Notes: generated from the sequence alone by a model not told the origin. Positions 42,467 to 51,980 are shown, numbered from the stretch's first letter. The stretch is 64,000 nt of DNA from Actibacterium lipolyticum (GCF_900184935.1 NZ_FXYE01000001.1:806001-870000); one strand, 5' to 3'. A program made the numbers and translations.

Positions 42467-44173
42467 TTAGACGAAGACCAAGTCATCGACCAGATCGTTG
42501 GCATTGGCGACGCCGACCAGAACGATCCGTTCTTCATCAAACCTTAGGATCGTATGGCCGTTAAAGGTTACGGCGTATTCGTCGATCAGTTCGGCCGCTG
42601 TCATGACGCCAGACAGCATATCCTGATCAATTTGAAGTTCGTCGACATCGTCTTCGAACCCAATCAACAGATCAGTCCCGCCGCCAGCACCAAAGATAAA
42701 TTCATCGCTGCCACCGCCGCCGATCAAGAAGTCCTTGCCGCTGCCGCCGATCAGGATGTCGCTGCCGTTCTGGCCGATCAACAGGTCATCACCCGCGCCA
42801 CCGTCCAGCAGGTTGTTGCCAAATCCGGCAAAGACAATGTCGTTCCCTTCACCGCCGAACATCTCGTCGTTGCCTGCGCCACCGGAAAGCGTGTCGTTCC
42901 CATTGCCGCCGAACAGGAAGTCGCTACCGCCGCCGCCTGAAATGTCGTCATCGCCTTCCAGCCCATAAATGCCGTCTTCGCCATCTGTCCCGATAAGGGT
43001 GTCGGCAAAGTCGATCAGGTTAGGGGCTTCGTCACCGATGATGGTATTCGCAAACAGGCTGCCTTGGTCGACGACATCTTCGATGCTTGCGATGATGTTG
43101 GCCAGCTGAGTTGTGACTTCGTTCATCGCAGCGTCCAGCGCGTCCAGCACGGGCTGGAACGTATCTAGCAGCGCGTCAATCGCGTCGAAGACAGGATCAA
43201 GCGGAGAAAGAAGCAGATCTTTTAGGTCATCAATTGCGCCGAAAAGGTCGAACCCCAGCGCGTTGAGGATAGAGTTGATGGTGTTTTCAACAAAGTCCTG
43301 CACCACGCCAACGGCGTTGCCGATATCATCCAGAATAGAGCAGACATCGACCACAACGGCCGGGATGGTGTAGCCCGGGATCGTGAAGCCCGGCGTGATC
43401 GTAACACCAAAGACCACAACGGGCGGCACCACGATTGGCGGGATGACAATCGCCGGGGTGATGGTGAAGACCACGCAAAGCGCATCTTCCAGCGCGGCTG
43501 CGGCATCTGCAAGCGGTTGGAACACGTCGCTGATCGTGTCGAACGTATCGTCCAGCAACGACAGGTCCGGCACCAAGTTTTCCACGCTGTCGATTGCGGC
43601 TTCAAACGCTGTTAGCGCGGCCTGAAGCGGTGCAAGAAGCGTGTCGCGCACCATGAACCAGCTGTTGGCCGAAAGGCTGTAGCTTTCAAGCCGCGTGGCC
43701 AGTTGGGACCCTGAATGGATTTCCTGATCGCCAAGGCTTTCGACCAACAGGCCAGCCTCGTCCAGACGGATCGCATTTACGGTGCCAAGCGCCGAAAGGC
43801 CATTCCCGGCCACGTCGTTCCCGGCTTGCGCAATGTCGACCAGATTGCGCGGCTGCGCCCATGCGTCATCCAGCGCCCCCATAATGTCGGCCTGTTCCTC
43901 GATCACATCGGCGGTTTCGCCTGCGATGTTGTCTAAGGTTTTGATTGCGGTGCCGATGCCGAAAGGTGCGAAGCTAAGCGCCGTCACCACCGCAGACGGC
44001 AGGTTCAAGGTGTCAGCGCCCGATCTGAGTTTTTGTTCAATCTTGCCGGGCAATGCCAGCACGGTTTCGCTTGCACTTAGCGCAATGTCGAAGCCCTCTG
44101 AAAAACTGCTGATCGCATTAATGTCGTTTTGCACTTGGTTGACATTGGATAGGTAAGAGGTTGCCGTAGTCAT
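42467..44173 (-). CDS. RTX-repeat secreted calcium-binding protein
   Basis: 568 residues, no cleavable signal peptide. Residues 1-380 form an unrecognised, acidic, helix-rich domain broken by a striking Val/Ile/Pro-rich stretch (ITPAIVIPPIVVPPVVVFGV, about 240-275). From about residue 390 come about 11 glycine-rich nonapeptides of the GGxGxDxLx kind (GGNGNDTLSGGAGNDEMFGG), which bind calcium after export. The aspartate-rich C-terminus ending DDLVFV fits a type I secretion signal. No T1SS genes are adjacent. Role unknown; adhesion or surface coating is possible. Confidence 0.85.
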   Translation of the reverse strand: MTTATSYLSNVNQVQNDINAISSFSEGFDIALSASETVLALPGKIEQKLRSGADTLNLPSAVVTALSFAPFGIGTAIKTLDNIAGETADVIEEQADIMGALDDAWAQPRNLVDIAQAGNDVAGNGLSALGTVNAIRLDEAGLLVESLGDQEIHSGSQLATRLESYSLSANSWFMVRDTLLAPLQAALTAFEAAIDSVENLVPDLSLLDDTFDTISDVFQPLADAAAALEDALCVVFTITPAIVIPPIVVPPVVVFGVTITPGFTIPGYTIPAVVVDVCSILDDIGNAVGVVQDFVENTINSILNALGFDLFGAIDDLKDLLLSPLDPVFDAIDALLDTFQPVLDALDAAMNEVTTQLANIIASIEDVVDQGSLFANTIIGDEAPNLIDFADTLIGTDGEDGIYGLEGDDDISGGGGSDFLFGGNGNDTLSGGAGNDEMFGGEGNDIVFAGFGNNLLDGGAGDDLLIGQNGSDILIGGSGKDFLIGGGGSDEFIFGAGGGTDLLIGFEDDVDELQIDQDMLSGVMTAAELIDEYAVTFNGHTILRFDEERIVLVGVANANDLVDDLVFV

Positions 44174-44545
44174 AACCGAAATCCCTTCAAATACGCGGTC
44201 TTTCTGGAATGCCTTGAAAAATGCAAATTGCCCGTGAAATGGGCGACCGCTTAATGTTTCATAAAAATGTTTCGAAATTATATACCCCCTTTACGCTACG
44301 GCAAGCTTTGGGTGTTGGTTAGGGGTGTGGCCCACACGCTAAGCGGGAATCGCGGTCTTCGGAGGGTGTGTCGGGGTGGATTAGTGTCGGGTAGCTGACA
44401 CTCAAAAAACGGGTGGCATTAGAATGCGAGCAGCGCGTCGCGTCGCGATGAAGGGCGATTCTAACAAGACAGCTCTGCCAAAAGGCGCATTGGGTGTGCG
44501 TCCAAGTCACTTGCCCTTGGCGCGGACTTGGGATCAAGTCCCGGC
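44174..44545. other. Intergenic region upstream of the RTX and DMT genes
   Basis: 372 bases without a convincing gene. It is a divergent promoter region; the part nearest the RTX gene is AT-rich (44265-44290). I saw no clear operator, terminator or RNA. Minus-strand frame 44319-44579 has no recognisable product. Confidence 0.6.
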
Positions 44546-45457
44546 ATGTCTGAACCGAATTCTCGCACAGCACAGCCACTCGTCGGTGTTTTCTGGATGC
44601 TTGTCACGGGCGCGCTATTTGTGGCCGTTACTGCGGTGGTCAAACACGTCGGGGACGGGGTTCCCGCGCCACAGGCCGCTTTCTTGCGATACGCGCTGGG
44701 GTTGGTGTTCTTAGTGCCCATGTTGGGGCCGCTTTTTCGTACTGGCCTGACGCGGCGAACTTTGGTTCTGTTTTCGGCACGGGGCTTGGCGCACGGTGTT
44801 GGCGTGATGTGTTGGTTCTTTGCCATGACGCAGATTTCCATCGCCGAGGTGACGGCGATGAATTACCTGAATCCCGTCTACGTGACACTTGGCGCGGCCT
44901 TCTTTTTAGGTGAACGTTTGGCTGCGCGTCGGATCATTGCGGTTCTAATGGCCTTGATCGGTGCGCTGGTAATCTTGCGGCCAGGCGTTCGCGAAATATC
45001 GCCGGGGCATATCGCGATGCTTGTAACGGCGGTTTTGTTCGCCTGCTCTTACCTGATCGCTGGTATCATGAGCATGGAGGTCAGCCCCGCCGTGGTTGTC
45101 GCGATGCTGTCGATCACGGTTACAATCGTGCTGGCACCGTTTGCCTATGCCGTGTGGGTGCCGCCGACGCTTGCTCAGTTGGGTCTGCTTTTCTTGGTGG
45201 CCGCTTTTGCCACCACCGGGCACTACACCATGACGCTAGCGTTCGCCGCCGCGCCATTGACGGTCACCCAGCCGGTTACGTTTTTACAGCTGGTTTGGGC
45301 AACATTGCTGGGATGGCTTGTTTTCGACGAGTCCGTCGATAGATGGGTCGTGATCGGCGGCGCAATTATCCTTGGCTCGGTCACGTTCATCACATGGCGC
45401 GAAGCCGTCTTGAAACGCCGTGCCGTGACGCCGCCAGACCTTGCCACCAAAGTTTAA
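44546..45457 (+). CDS. DMT family transporter (EamA type)
   Basis: 303 residues with ten predicted membrane helices as two EamA repeats. The start is the ATG at 44546 (MSEPNSRTAQPLVGVFW); the upstream TTG is not needed. Recognisable elements are AVKHVGD..APQAAFLRY, TAMNYLNPVYVTLGAAFFLGE (end of repeat one) and PVTFLQLVWATLLGWLVFDE (repeat two). Such proteins export amino acids or metabolites. The substrate is unknown. Confidence 0.87.
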   Translation: MSEPNSRTAQPLVGVFWMLVTGALFVAVTAVVKHVGDGVPAPQAAFLRYALGLVFLVPMLGPLFRTGLTRRTLVLFSARGLAHGVGVMCWFFAMTQISIAEVTAMNYLNPVYVTLGAAFFLGERLAARRIIAVLMALIGALVILRPGVREISPGHIAMLVTAVLFACSYLIAGIMSMEVSPAVVVAMLSITVTIVLAPFAYAVWVPPTLAQLGLLFLVAAFATTGHYTMTLAFAAAPLTVTQPVTFLQLVWATLLGWLVFDESVDRWVVIGGAIILGSVTFITWREAVLKRRAVTPPDLATKV

Positions 45458-45497
45458 AGCCGGGCGTTCCCGCGCCCTTAGGAGAAGACAGAGCCGC

Positions 45498-46064
45498 ATG
45501 ACCGATAAGACTGAATTAGCCCAACGTGATGGCTTGCCTGATGCGCTGCGTGTTCTGCTTTCGGAATACCCGCGTGATATGTGGGAAAGTCACCGGAATT
45601 TTGATGGCCTGACCCGGTTCTGGCTGGAGCGGCACCTGATGTTTCGCGACACATTGGCCCGCCTTCAAACGGAGGCAGAGGCGATGCTGGATGGCAAGAC
45701 GGATGGCCGGCGTTATCAGCATCAGACGCAGCGGTTGGCAGGGTTTTTCCTGAACCAATTGCACGGCCACCATCAAATCGAAGACCATCACTATTTCCCG
45801 CAACTTTCGGCGTTGGAAACCAAACTGGAAAGCGGGTTTGAGATTTTGGATGCGGATCACCACGCGTTGGATGGGTATATTCATCGGATGGCCGACACGA
45901 CCAATGCTTTGCTCCAAACGGACCCGGCCAACTTGACCGACGCCGCCGGAGAGATGCACAAATCACTGCTGCGCTTTGCGCCGTTTCTTGACCGCCACTT
46001 GATCGACGAAGAAGAACTGATCGTGCCGGTTATCCTGAAACACGGGCAAAAGCTTGAGGGCTAA
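45498..46064 (+). CDS. Hemerythrin domain protein
   Basis: 188 residues starting MTDKTELAQRDGLPDALRVL with an AGGAGA site. Iron-ligand candidates follow the hemerythrin HHE pattern: ERHLMFRD, HGHHQIEDHHYFP, DADHHALDGYIH and LDRHLIDEEELIVP. A di-iron centre could bind oxygen or nitric oxide, or sense redox state. It lies 40 bases after the DMT gene. Confidence 0.85.
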   Translation: MTDKTELAQRDGLPDALRVLLSEYPRDMWESHRNFDGLTRFWLERHLMFRDTLARLQTEAEAMLDGKTDGRRYQHQTQRLAGFFLNQLHGHHQIEDHHYFPQLSALETKLESGFEILDADHHALDGYIHRMADTTNALLQTDPANLTDAAGEMHKSLLRFAPFLDRHLIDEEELIVPVILKHGQKLEG

Positions 46065-46181
46065 ATTTCAGCCGTGAGTGTGCAAAAAACTTGCTTCTTC
46101 GCTGTGTGATTTGATCGGGGTCAAAGTTCTGTATCTGCCTGGCCTCTAAGGTCTTGGGGAACATACAGGAAGGAAACCGCT

Positions 46182-46430
46182 ATGTCGCATACACCTCATG
46201 AACTGTCCGAAGAGTTTCCGGATAAAACTGACGCGATTCATGCGCTGAAATTGAACGACGCTCATTTTGCGAAGTTGGTCGATGACTACCACGAAGTGAA
46301 CCGGGCGATCCATCGGGCCGAAACGAATGTAGAGCCAACTGAAGAGTTGCACGAGATGGAAATGCGCAAGCGTCGTCTTGCGTTGAAAGACGAAATCGCA
46401 CGTTTGCTTGCGGCCCCGGCAGAAGGCTAG
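46182..46430 (+). CDS. YdcH family protein (DUF465)
   Basis: 82 residues starting MSHTPHELSEEFPDKTDAIH, with an AAGGAA site. The family pattern is clear: HFAKLVDDYHEVNRAIHRAE and a C-terminal basic helix RKRRLALKDEIARLL. It forms a short helical hairpin; the function is unknown. A strong hairpin terminator follows. Confidence 0.92.
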   Translation: MSHTPHELSEEFPDKTDAIHALKLNDAHFAKLVDDYHEVNRAIHRAETNVEPTEELHEMEMRKRRLALKDEIARLLAAPAEG

Positions 46431-46436
46431 GGCGCT

Positions 46437-46470
46437 GCGCCCCGGCGGCTGATCTGCCGGGGCGTTTCTT
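46437..46470 (+). terminator. Terminator after the YdcH gene
   Basis: Perfect 9-bp stem CGCCCCGGC / GCCGGGGCG with a 9-base loop, followed by TTTCTT. It sits between the convergent YdcH and scfR genes and may serve both. Confidence 0.75.
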
Positions 46471-47872
46471 ATTCCGCGATTTCGTAAGGCAACACGCCGC
46501 GGTGGTTCGGGTTGACGTTCAACCGGCGTTCCAGCGGTGGAACAGAACGTTGATGGCATGATTTACGTTCGCAGATCCGACAAGAGATACCGATAGGCTC
46601 AAACGCCGCTTTTCGCGCAACGTCCAGATCATCGGCATAGACCAGCTGGTCCGCGTGGCGCACTTCGCATCCCAAACCAATTGCAAACCGCCGAACAGGT
46701 GCGCCCCAAGCGCCACCTTGTTTCGACACATCCCGCGCAAGGCAAAAGTAACGCACGCCGTCGGGCGTTTCGGCCAGTTGTCGCAAGAAACGGCCGGGCG
46801 TTTCAAAGGCGCGGTGAACGTTCCACAACGGGCACGCGCCCCCGAAACGGGCGAATTGCAGGCGTGTGGCCGAATGGCGTTTTGTAATCGTTCCGGCCTG
46901 ATCGACCCTGACAAAAAAGAACGGCACACCCTTTGCGCCGGGACGTTGAAGTGTGGAAAGCCGGTGGGCGACCTGTTCGATTGATGCGCCAAATTGATCT
47001 GCCAGACGCTCTAGGTCGTGGCGGGTGCTTTGGGCTGCTTCAAGGAACGGCCGATAGGGCAGCAATGCCGCGCCAGCGAAATAGTTGGCCAGACCGATAC
47101 GCGCAATCGCGCGTGCCTCGTTGCTTTGGAAGCGGGCGAAATCAAGCGTGGCGTCCAACAGTTTGGACTGGGTCAGCAGTGCAACCTGATGCAGCAGTTG
47201 GAACCGTTGCGTGGCTAGATCCGCGCGGGACGAAATCCGCAGGATCCGGGTATCCGCATCATAACCGCGCAACTCTCCGTTGTTGCTGTTTTCGACGCTC
47301 ACTCCCTCGGCCTGCAGGGCCTCGATTGCCAGCGTCATGGCGTCTTTGCTTTGACCATCGGGGCAGGAAAAATGTTCGGCGGCACGATCGACCGCGTCGA
47401 TATAGTTGTCGCAATAGTGGAAGAAATCGCGAACCTCTTCCCATGGCGAAGGTTGCACGCGTCCGTCTTCCCGACCCAACGCCTCGTCCAAAGATGCCAG
47501 GCGTTCGTGGGTCTGGCGATAGGCCCGGTGAAGGTCGATGAAGGCGCGCGCAAGGGCAGGGGCGTTAGAGGCCGCAAGGCGTAAGTCTGCCAGCGGCGGG
47601 GTTGCTTCGGCAAAGACGGGGTCGGCCAAGGCTTCGCGCATGTCGGTTACCATGCGTTCCGCGTCGCCGACGGAAAGTTCGGTCACGTCGAAACCAAATT
47701 CCTGGGCCAGCGCCAACACCACCCCGGTCGACACGGGGCGGTTGTTGTTTTCCATCTGGTTCAGATAGGGCAGCGAGACGCCAAGCTTGGCCGCGAATTC
47801 TTTTTGCGTCAGGCCAAGCCGTGTTCGGGTTTCACGCAGTTTGACCCCGGCATAGAGTTTTTGGTTGGCCAT
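46469..47872 (-). CDS. Short-chain fatty acyl-CoA regulator (ScfR/PccR family)
   Basis: 467-residue regulator starting MANQKLYAGVKLRETRTRLG at 47872. It has an N-terminal XRE HTH (GLTQKEFAAKLGVSLPYLNQ), a central ImmA/IrrE-like region (LLHQVALLTQ..., about 230-300) and a C-terminal DUF2083 domain with Cys-rich ISCRICERKSC. PccR of Rhodobacter sphaeroides, of the same family, controls propionyl-CoA carboxylase. Here pccB lies 1.5 kb away on the other strand, so the same role is likely. TTTGC direct repeats lie just upstream. Confidence 0.88.
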   Translation of the reverse strand: MANQKLYAGVKLRETRTRLGLTQKEFAAKLGVSLPYLNQMENNNRPVSTGVVLALAQEFGFDVTELSVGDAERMVTDMREALADPVFAEATPPLADLRLAASNAPALARAFIDLHRAYRQTHERLASLDEALGREDGRVQPSPWEEVRDFFHYCDNYIDAVDRAAEHFSCPDGQSKDAMTLAIEALQAEGVSVENSNNGELRGYDADTRILRISSRADLATQRFQLLHQVALLTQSKLLDATLDFARFQSNEARAIARIGLANYFAGAALLPYRPFLEAAQSTRHDLERLADQFGASIEQVAHRLSTLQRPGAKGVPFFFVRVDQAGTITKRHSATRLQFARFGGACPLWNVHRAFETPGRFLRQLAETPDGVRYFCLARDVSKQGGAWGAPVRRFAIGLGCEVRHADQLVYADDLDVARKAAFEPIGISCRICERKSCHQRSVPPLERRLNVNPNHRGVLPYEIAE

Positions 47873-47882
47873 TGTTGCTACC

Positions 47883-47928
47883 TTTGCAGTTTTGCTGTCG
47901 GCATTTCTGCCCTTTGCAAAGCGGCAAA
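47883..47928. promoter_or_regulatory. TTTGC direct repeats upstream of scfR
   Basis: Two copies of a TTTGC-N3-TTTGC motif: TTTGC-AGT-TTTGC on the plus strand (47883-47895), and TTTGC-CGC-TTTGCAA on the minus strand (47914-47928). They lie 11-56 bases upstream of the scfR start and could be autoregulatory sites. A matching copy lies upstream of pccB. Confidence 0.5.
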
Positions 47929-47935
47929 TCAAGGT

Positions 47936-49171
47936 TCACTCTGTCGCGCCGCCGTCCAGCTCTCCAGCGATGCGGTTGATGTGCAGCACGTAAAGCACCG
48001 ACAAAATCGCCGCGGCCGAGGTTGCAAGCATGATCGCCAACAGGGGGTAGACGCCTGATCCCGGTACCAGAAGCGCCCCGGCTAATGCAGAAAGGGCGGC
48101 GCCGCCGCCAATCATGATGGCGCCACCAAGGCCGCTGGCGGTGCCTGCAAGGTGGGGGCGGACAGATAGCATGCCGGCCGTCGCATTCGGAATAACCATG
48201 CCATTGCCAAGCCCGACGAATGAAACCAGCCCAAAAAACGCCATGGGGTGTGTGGACCCCAGTAGGATCAGGAGGAACGAGCAAGTCAGGCCCGCCGTCA
48301 CGGCAATCGTGCCATATAGGATCATCGGATTGATCCCAACGCGAACAGAATAGCGCCCCGAAAGGTAGTTCCCCAGCATGTACCCCAAGGCGGTCAGGCC
48401 AAAGTAAAGCCCCAGTGTAGATGGCGATAGGTTATAGACCTCGGTTCCGACAAAAGGTGCCCCACCAAGAAATGCAAAGAACGCGCCCGATGCGAAGGCC
48501 GCGGCAAGGGCGTATCCCCAAAACCGTCGAGAGCCTAAAAGTTCGGGGTATTCGCGGAACTGCGCGCCAAGGCTGTTGCCTGATGGTTTTGCGGTTTCGC
48601 CCAGATCGAACCAGACCAGCACCAGAATGGCGACCCCGGTGAAGATGAGCATGCCGAAATTTGCTTGCCAGCCGAAGGCCTCGTCAAGGATGCCGCCAAG
48701 GGCGGGGCCGATCATCGGAACGACAGACATACCCATCGTGACATAGCCGATCATCGATGCGGCCTCGTCCTGCGAAACCATATCGCGCACGATGGCGCGG
48801 CTTAGCACCATGCCGGTTACGATCACGGCCTGCGACATCCGGAAGATCAGGAACATCTCTACCGATGTGGCAAAGATACAGCCCAGCGTGGCAATTAGAA
48901 ATAGAACGATGGAAACAAGAAGGATCGAACGCCGCCCGTATTTGTCCGACAGGGGCCCGACGATGATCTGCAAAACGGCGTTCACCCCCAGATACAGTGC
49001 GACCGACAACTGCATCAGCCGGTATTCAGTATCGAAATGCGCTGTCATATTCGGCAGCGAGGGCAGGAAGATGTTCATCGTAAGCGCACTGAGCCCGGCA
49101 AGCAGGACAAGTGTTACGACATGAGGTGGGGTGGTGCGGTCAAATATCCGCACAATGGGTTTTTCACTCAT
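47936..49171 (-). CDS. Bcr/CflA family drug-resistance MFS exporter
   Basis: 411 residues with 12 membrane helices. The start MSEKPIVRIFDRTTPPHVV at 49171 is chosen over the longer frame. The family hallmarks are MNIFLPSLPNMTAHF in the first helices and GPLSDKYGRRSILLVS in loop 2-3. It exports drugs or metabolites with protons. Its stop is 63 bases upstream of the scfR start on the same strand. Confidence 0.9.
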   Translation of the reverse strand: MSEKPIVRIFDRTTPPHVVTLVLLAGLSALTMNIFLPSLPNMTAHFDTEYRLMQLSVALYLGVNAVLQIIVGPLSDKYGRRSILLVSIVLFLIATLGCIFATSVEMFLIFRMSQAVIVTGMVLSRAIVRDMVSQDEAASMIGYVTMGMSVVPMIGPALGGILDEAFGWQANFGMLIFTGVAILVLVWFDLGETAKPSGNSLGAQFREYPELLGSRRFWGYALAAAFASGAFFAFLGGAPFVGTEVYNLSPSTLGLYFGLTALGYMLGNYLSGRYSVRVGINPMILYGTIAVTAGLTCSFLLILLGSTHPMAFFGLVSFVGLGNGMVIPNATAGMLSVRPHLAGTASGLGGAIMIGGGAALSALAGALLVPGSGVYPLLAIMLATSAAAILSVLYVLHINRIAGELDGGATE

Positions 49172-49228
49172 AGGATAGCTGTAGGTCTTAGTACGCAAGT
49201 TGTCCATAAGGTCAAAAATGCGGCTTGG

Positions 49229-49277
49229 TTTGCTAATTTGCAATTCGCGAGGACGTGCTTGCCAAAAATTTGCAAAT
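49229..49277. promoter_or_regulatory. TTTGC repeat and TTTGCAAA palindrome upstream of pccB
   Basis: TTTGC-TAA-TTTGCAA at 49229-49243 has the same layout as the scfR site (TTTGC-N3-TTTGCAA). A second site, the palindrome ATTTGCAAAT, is at 49268-49277. Both lie 73-121 bases before the pccB GTG. They are candidate ScfR/PccR operators; binding is inferred. Confidence 0.52.
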
Positions 49278-49349
49278 ATTCCGAAATTCGCTTTGTGCTG
49301 CGGGGCAGCAAGAGTAGGTTGCCCTCAAATCCGCTAGGGGAGAGCTGCC

Positions 49350-50882
49350 GTGAAAGATATCCTGCAAGAACTGAACGACCGCCGTGAATCGGCCAAACTT
49401 GGCGGTGGGCAAAGACGGATCGACAGCCAGCACAAGAAGGGCAAGTTGACCGCGCGCGAGCGTATTGACCTTTTGCTGGACGAAGACTCGTTTGAAGAAT
49501 TCGACATGTTCGTTGCGCACCGTTGTACCGAATTCGGGATGGAACAGGATCGCCCAGCGGGCGATGGCGTTGTGACCGGATGGGGTACGATCAACGGCCG
49601 GATGGTTTACGTCTTTTCGCAGGACTTCACCGTGTTTGGTGGTTCGTTGTCCGAAACGCATGCTCAGAAAATCTGTAAGATCATGGATATGGCCGTGCAG
49701 AACGGCGCGCCGGTGATCGGGCTGAACGATTCCGGTGGGGCGCGTATTCAGGAAGGCGTTGCCTCGCTTGCCGGATACGCCGAGGTATTCCAGCGTAACA
49801 TCATGGCATCAGGCGTTGTGCCGCAGATCAGTGTTATCATGGGGCCGTGTGCCGGTGGTGCGGTGTATTCGCCCGCGATGACCGACTTTATCTTCATGGT
49901 GCGTGATACGTCTTATATGTTCGTGACCGGCCCGGATGTTGTGAAAACGGTGACCAACGAACAGGTAACAGCGGAAGAATTGGGTGGCGCGTCGACCCAC
50001 ACCAAGAAGTCATCGGTCGCCGATGGCGCGTTCGATAATGATGTTGAGGCGCTGACAGAAGTGCGCCGCTTGGTTGATTTCCTGCCGCTAAATAACCGTG
50101 AAAAACCGCCGGTGCGCCCATTCTTTGATGCGCCAAACCGGATCGAGGACAGCCTTGATACGCTGATCCCGGAAAACCCAAACCAGCCCTACGACATGAA
50201 GGAGCTGATCCTGAAAACCGCGGATGAGGGCGATTTCTACGAAATTCAGGAAGACTACGCCAAGAACATCATCACCGGCTTTATCCGGCTTGAAGGTCAG
50301 ACCGTAGGCGTCGTGGCGAACCAGCCGATGGTTCTGGCCGGTTGTCTGGATATAGACAGTTCACGCAAGGCCGCGCGGTTTGTCCGTTTCTGCGATGCGT
50401 TTGAAATTCCGATCCTGACGTTGGTTGATGTTCCAGGCTTCTTGCCCGGCACGTCGCAGGAATACGGCGGGGTTATCAAACACGGTGCGAAGCTGTTGTT
50501 TGCTTATGGCGAAGCTACCGTGCCAAAGGTGACGGTGATCACGCGCAAGGCTTATGGCGGTGCGTATGACGTTATGGCGTCCAAGCACCTGCGGGGCGAT
50601 TTCAACTATGCATGGCCAACGGCGCAGATCGCTGTGATGGGCGCCAAGGGCGCGACCGAAATTCTGTATCGCTCGGAATTGGACGATGCAGAAAAGATCG
50701 CCAAGCGTACCGAAGATTACGAAGACCGTTTCGCCAACCCGTTCGTCGCGGCGGAAAAAGGCTTCATCGATGAGGTGATCCAACCGCGTTCAACGCGGCG
50801 CCGTGTTGCACGCGCCTTTGCGTCGTTGCGCGGAAAGAAGTTGGAAAATCCCTGGAAGAAACACGACAACATCCCCCTTTAA
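49350..50882 (+). CDS. pccB: Propionyl-CoA carboxylase beta subunit
   Basis: 510-residue carboxyltransferase that moves the carboxyl group from biotin on PccA to propionyl-CoA, forming methylmalonyl-CoA. GTG start behind AGGGGAGAG. Oxyanion-hole regions are visible: [19 protein letters not shown] and [16 protein letters not shown] in the N-half; [20 protein letters not shown] and [15 protein letters not shown] in the C-half. It is followed by several small genes before pccA, an arrangement known in Rhodobacteraceae. Confidence 0.96.
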   Translation: MKDILQELNDRRESAKLGGGQRRIDSQHKKGKLTARERIDLLLDEDSFEEFDMFVAHRCTEFGMEQDRPAGDGVVTGWGTINGRMVYVFSQDFTVFGGSLSETHAQKICKIMDMAVQNGAPVIGLNDSGGARIQEGVASLAGYAEVFQRNIMASGVVPQISVIMGPCAGGAVYSPAMTDFIFMVRDTSYMFVTGPDVVKTVTNEQVTAEELGGASTHTKKSSVADGAFDNDVEALTEVRRLVDFLPLNNREKPPVRPFFDAPNRIEDSLDTLIPENPNQPYDMKELILKTADEGDFYEIQEDYAKNIITGFIRLEGQTVGVVANQPMVLAGCLDIDSSRKAARFVRFCDAFEIPILTLVDVPGFLPGTSQEYGGVIKHGAKLLFAYGEATVPKVTVITRKAYGGAYDVMASKHLRGDFNYAWPTAQIAVMGAKGATEILYRSELDDAEKIAKRTEDYEDRFANPFVAAEKGFIDEVIQPRSTRRRVARAFASLRGKKLENPWKKHDNIPL

Positions 50883-50906
50883 CGCGGGTTTTAGGGCGAA
50901 TAACCG

Positions 50907-51251
50907 ATGCGAAATCAGTGGCATATCATCCGGGAGGGCGGCGCGTTGACTTTGGCGCGTCAGCTGCCACCGCGCTTTGACGTGGTGGCAGAGGTTGAGT
51001 TGCCGGCGGCCCGAAAGGGGCGTCTAGCACAGCAGATCCGTCAGGATCTTTGGCGTGCACTGCAGGGTGTTCGGGGCTTTTCGCCCGTCGTGCGGATCGA
51101 AGAGGACGGTTCGCACTTGAGGGTCCGGGCGGGCGGTTCGGTTAACGCCCGGACCTTTCCCAAGGCCGATATCGAAAGCCGTATTGCGACGCTGCTAAGC
51201 GATACAGCGCGTCAATCGCGCTGGCTTGCCCATGCGAGGCCGGTCAAATGA
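50907..51251 (+). CDS. Conserved hypothetical protein between pccB and pccA
   Basis: 114 residues starting MRNQWHIIREGGALTLARQL. It is Arg-rich, with no signal peptide or membrane segment. It lies 24 bases after pccB and overlaps the next gene by four bases, so it is probably in the pccB transcript. No domain is recognised. Similar short proteins are found at this place in related genomes, to my recollection. Confidence 0.68.
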   Translation: MRNQWHIIREGGALTLARQLPPRFDVVAEVELPAARKGRLAQQIRQDLWRALQGVRGFSPVVRIEEDGSHLRVRAGGSVNARTFPKADIESRIATLLSDTARQSRWLAHARPVK

Positions 51252-51643
51252 CGCGCCCGATCGCTACTTCGGCAATTATCGGCCTATGCGCCTTTCCGGC
51301 GCTGGCAGACGACGCGGCGCTGGCTGTTCCGTCTGGGCAGCCGGTGACCTTTCTGGATGCAATCTGGGCAGAGCAGGGGGGCACTGTCCGGTTTCGGTTC
51401 GTTGCGCCGAAAATCGCAAAAGAAGCGCAATCCATCGACTTTGCAGAAGCAGAGCAAGATATGGCGTTTCTTTGTGAAAATTATGCTTTGCCGAAGGTGG
51501 CGGGGGTAAATCCCGCTGTGTCTCAGGTCATTATCTCGCTTTCGGATCGGCCGGTGGCGTTCGGGCAATCAGCGCCGGATGCGACTCAGTTCTTCGAAGC
51601 GTACCAACCGGTTGGCGATGACTGCGTGTGGGAGGGCTTGTAA
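51248..51643 (+). CDS. Exported small protein (DUF6497-like)
   Basis: 131 residues. MTRPIATSAIIGLCAFPALA is a signal peptide cleaved near ALA-DDAA. The mature part includes VPSGQPVTFLDAIWAEQGGT and a pair of Cys (FLCENYALP and DDCVWEGL) likely to be disulphide-linked. It resembles DUF6497, a family I associate with this locus in Rhodobacteraceae; that match is from memory. It is coupled to the upstream gene by a GTCAAATGA-type overlap. Confidence 0.68.
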   Translation: MTRPIATSAIIGLCAFPALADDAALAVPSGQPVTFLDAIWAEQGGTVRFRFVAPKIAKEAQSIDFAEAEQDMAFLCENYALPKVAGVNPAVSQVIISLSDRPVAFGQSAPDATQFFEAYQPVGDDCVWEGL

Positions 51644-51845
51644 GCATGCTGCAAAATGTTGCGCCTTGTCTGCCCAATGATGCTTTGGCACCACAGAATA
51701 CCCTTGCTACGCAGTTGGGGCGTGCATCCAATGCGCTATCCGCTATCATCACTCGTGGTCACAACGATGTGAACCTTTCGATCAGACAATCCGGGCTGGC
51801 GATATTAGGTCGGACCCCGGTGCATGTCAGGAACAGGAGTGAAAT

Positions 51846-51971
51846 ATGTCAAAGTCAGTTAAAACCCTCGTTGCAGTATGCCTCGTTGCTTTCACCGCAG
51901 CATGCGCAGCTGAAGAAGAAGTCGTGTACGTTGAGCCTGTCGTGGAAGAGCCCGTGTACAGCAAATACTAA
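51846..51971 (+). CDS. 41-residue lipoprotein with PVY-KY C-terminus
   Basis: The frame starts MSKSVKTLVAVCLVAFTAAC behind AGGAG. Lipobox TAAC is followed by an acidic EEEVVYVEPVVEEPVYSKY tail. The final EPVYSKY recurs as EPVYNKY in the next lipoprotein. This suggests an outer-membrane or inner-membrane tethered peptide. It is too short for most gene finders; the ribosome site and lipoprotein leader support it. Confidence 0.65.
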   Translation: MSKSVKTLVAVCLVAFTAACAAEEEVVYVEPVVEEPVYSKY

Positions 51972-51980
51972 TTCGGTTTC

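Noticed and set aside
42700-42960. Tandem DNA repeat that might be a CRISPR or minisatellite
   Set aside because: The repetition is the codon pattern of RTX nonapeptides inside a long open frame; units vary and there are no spacers.
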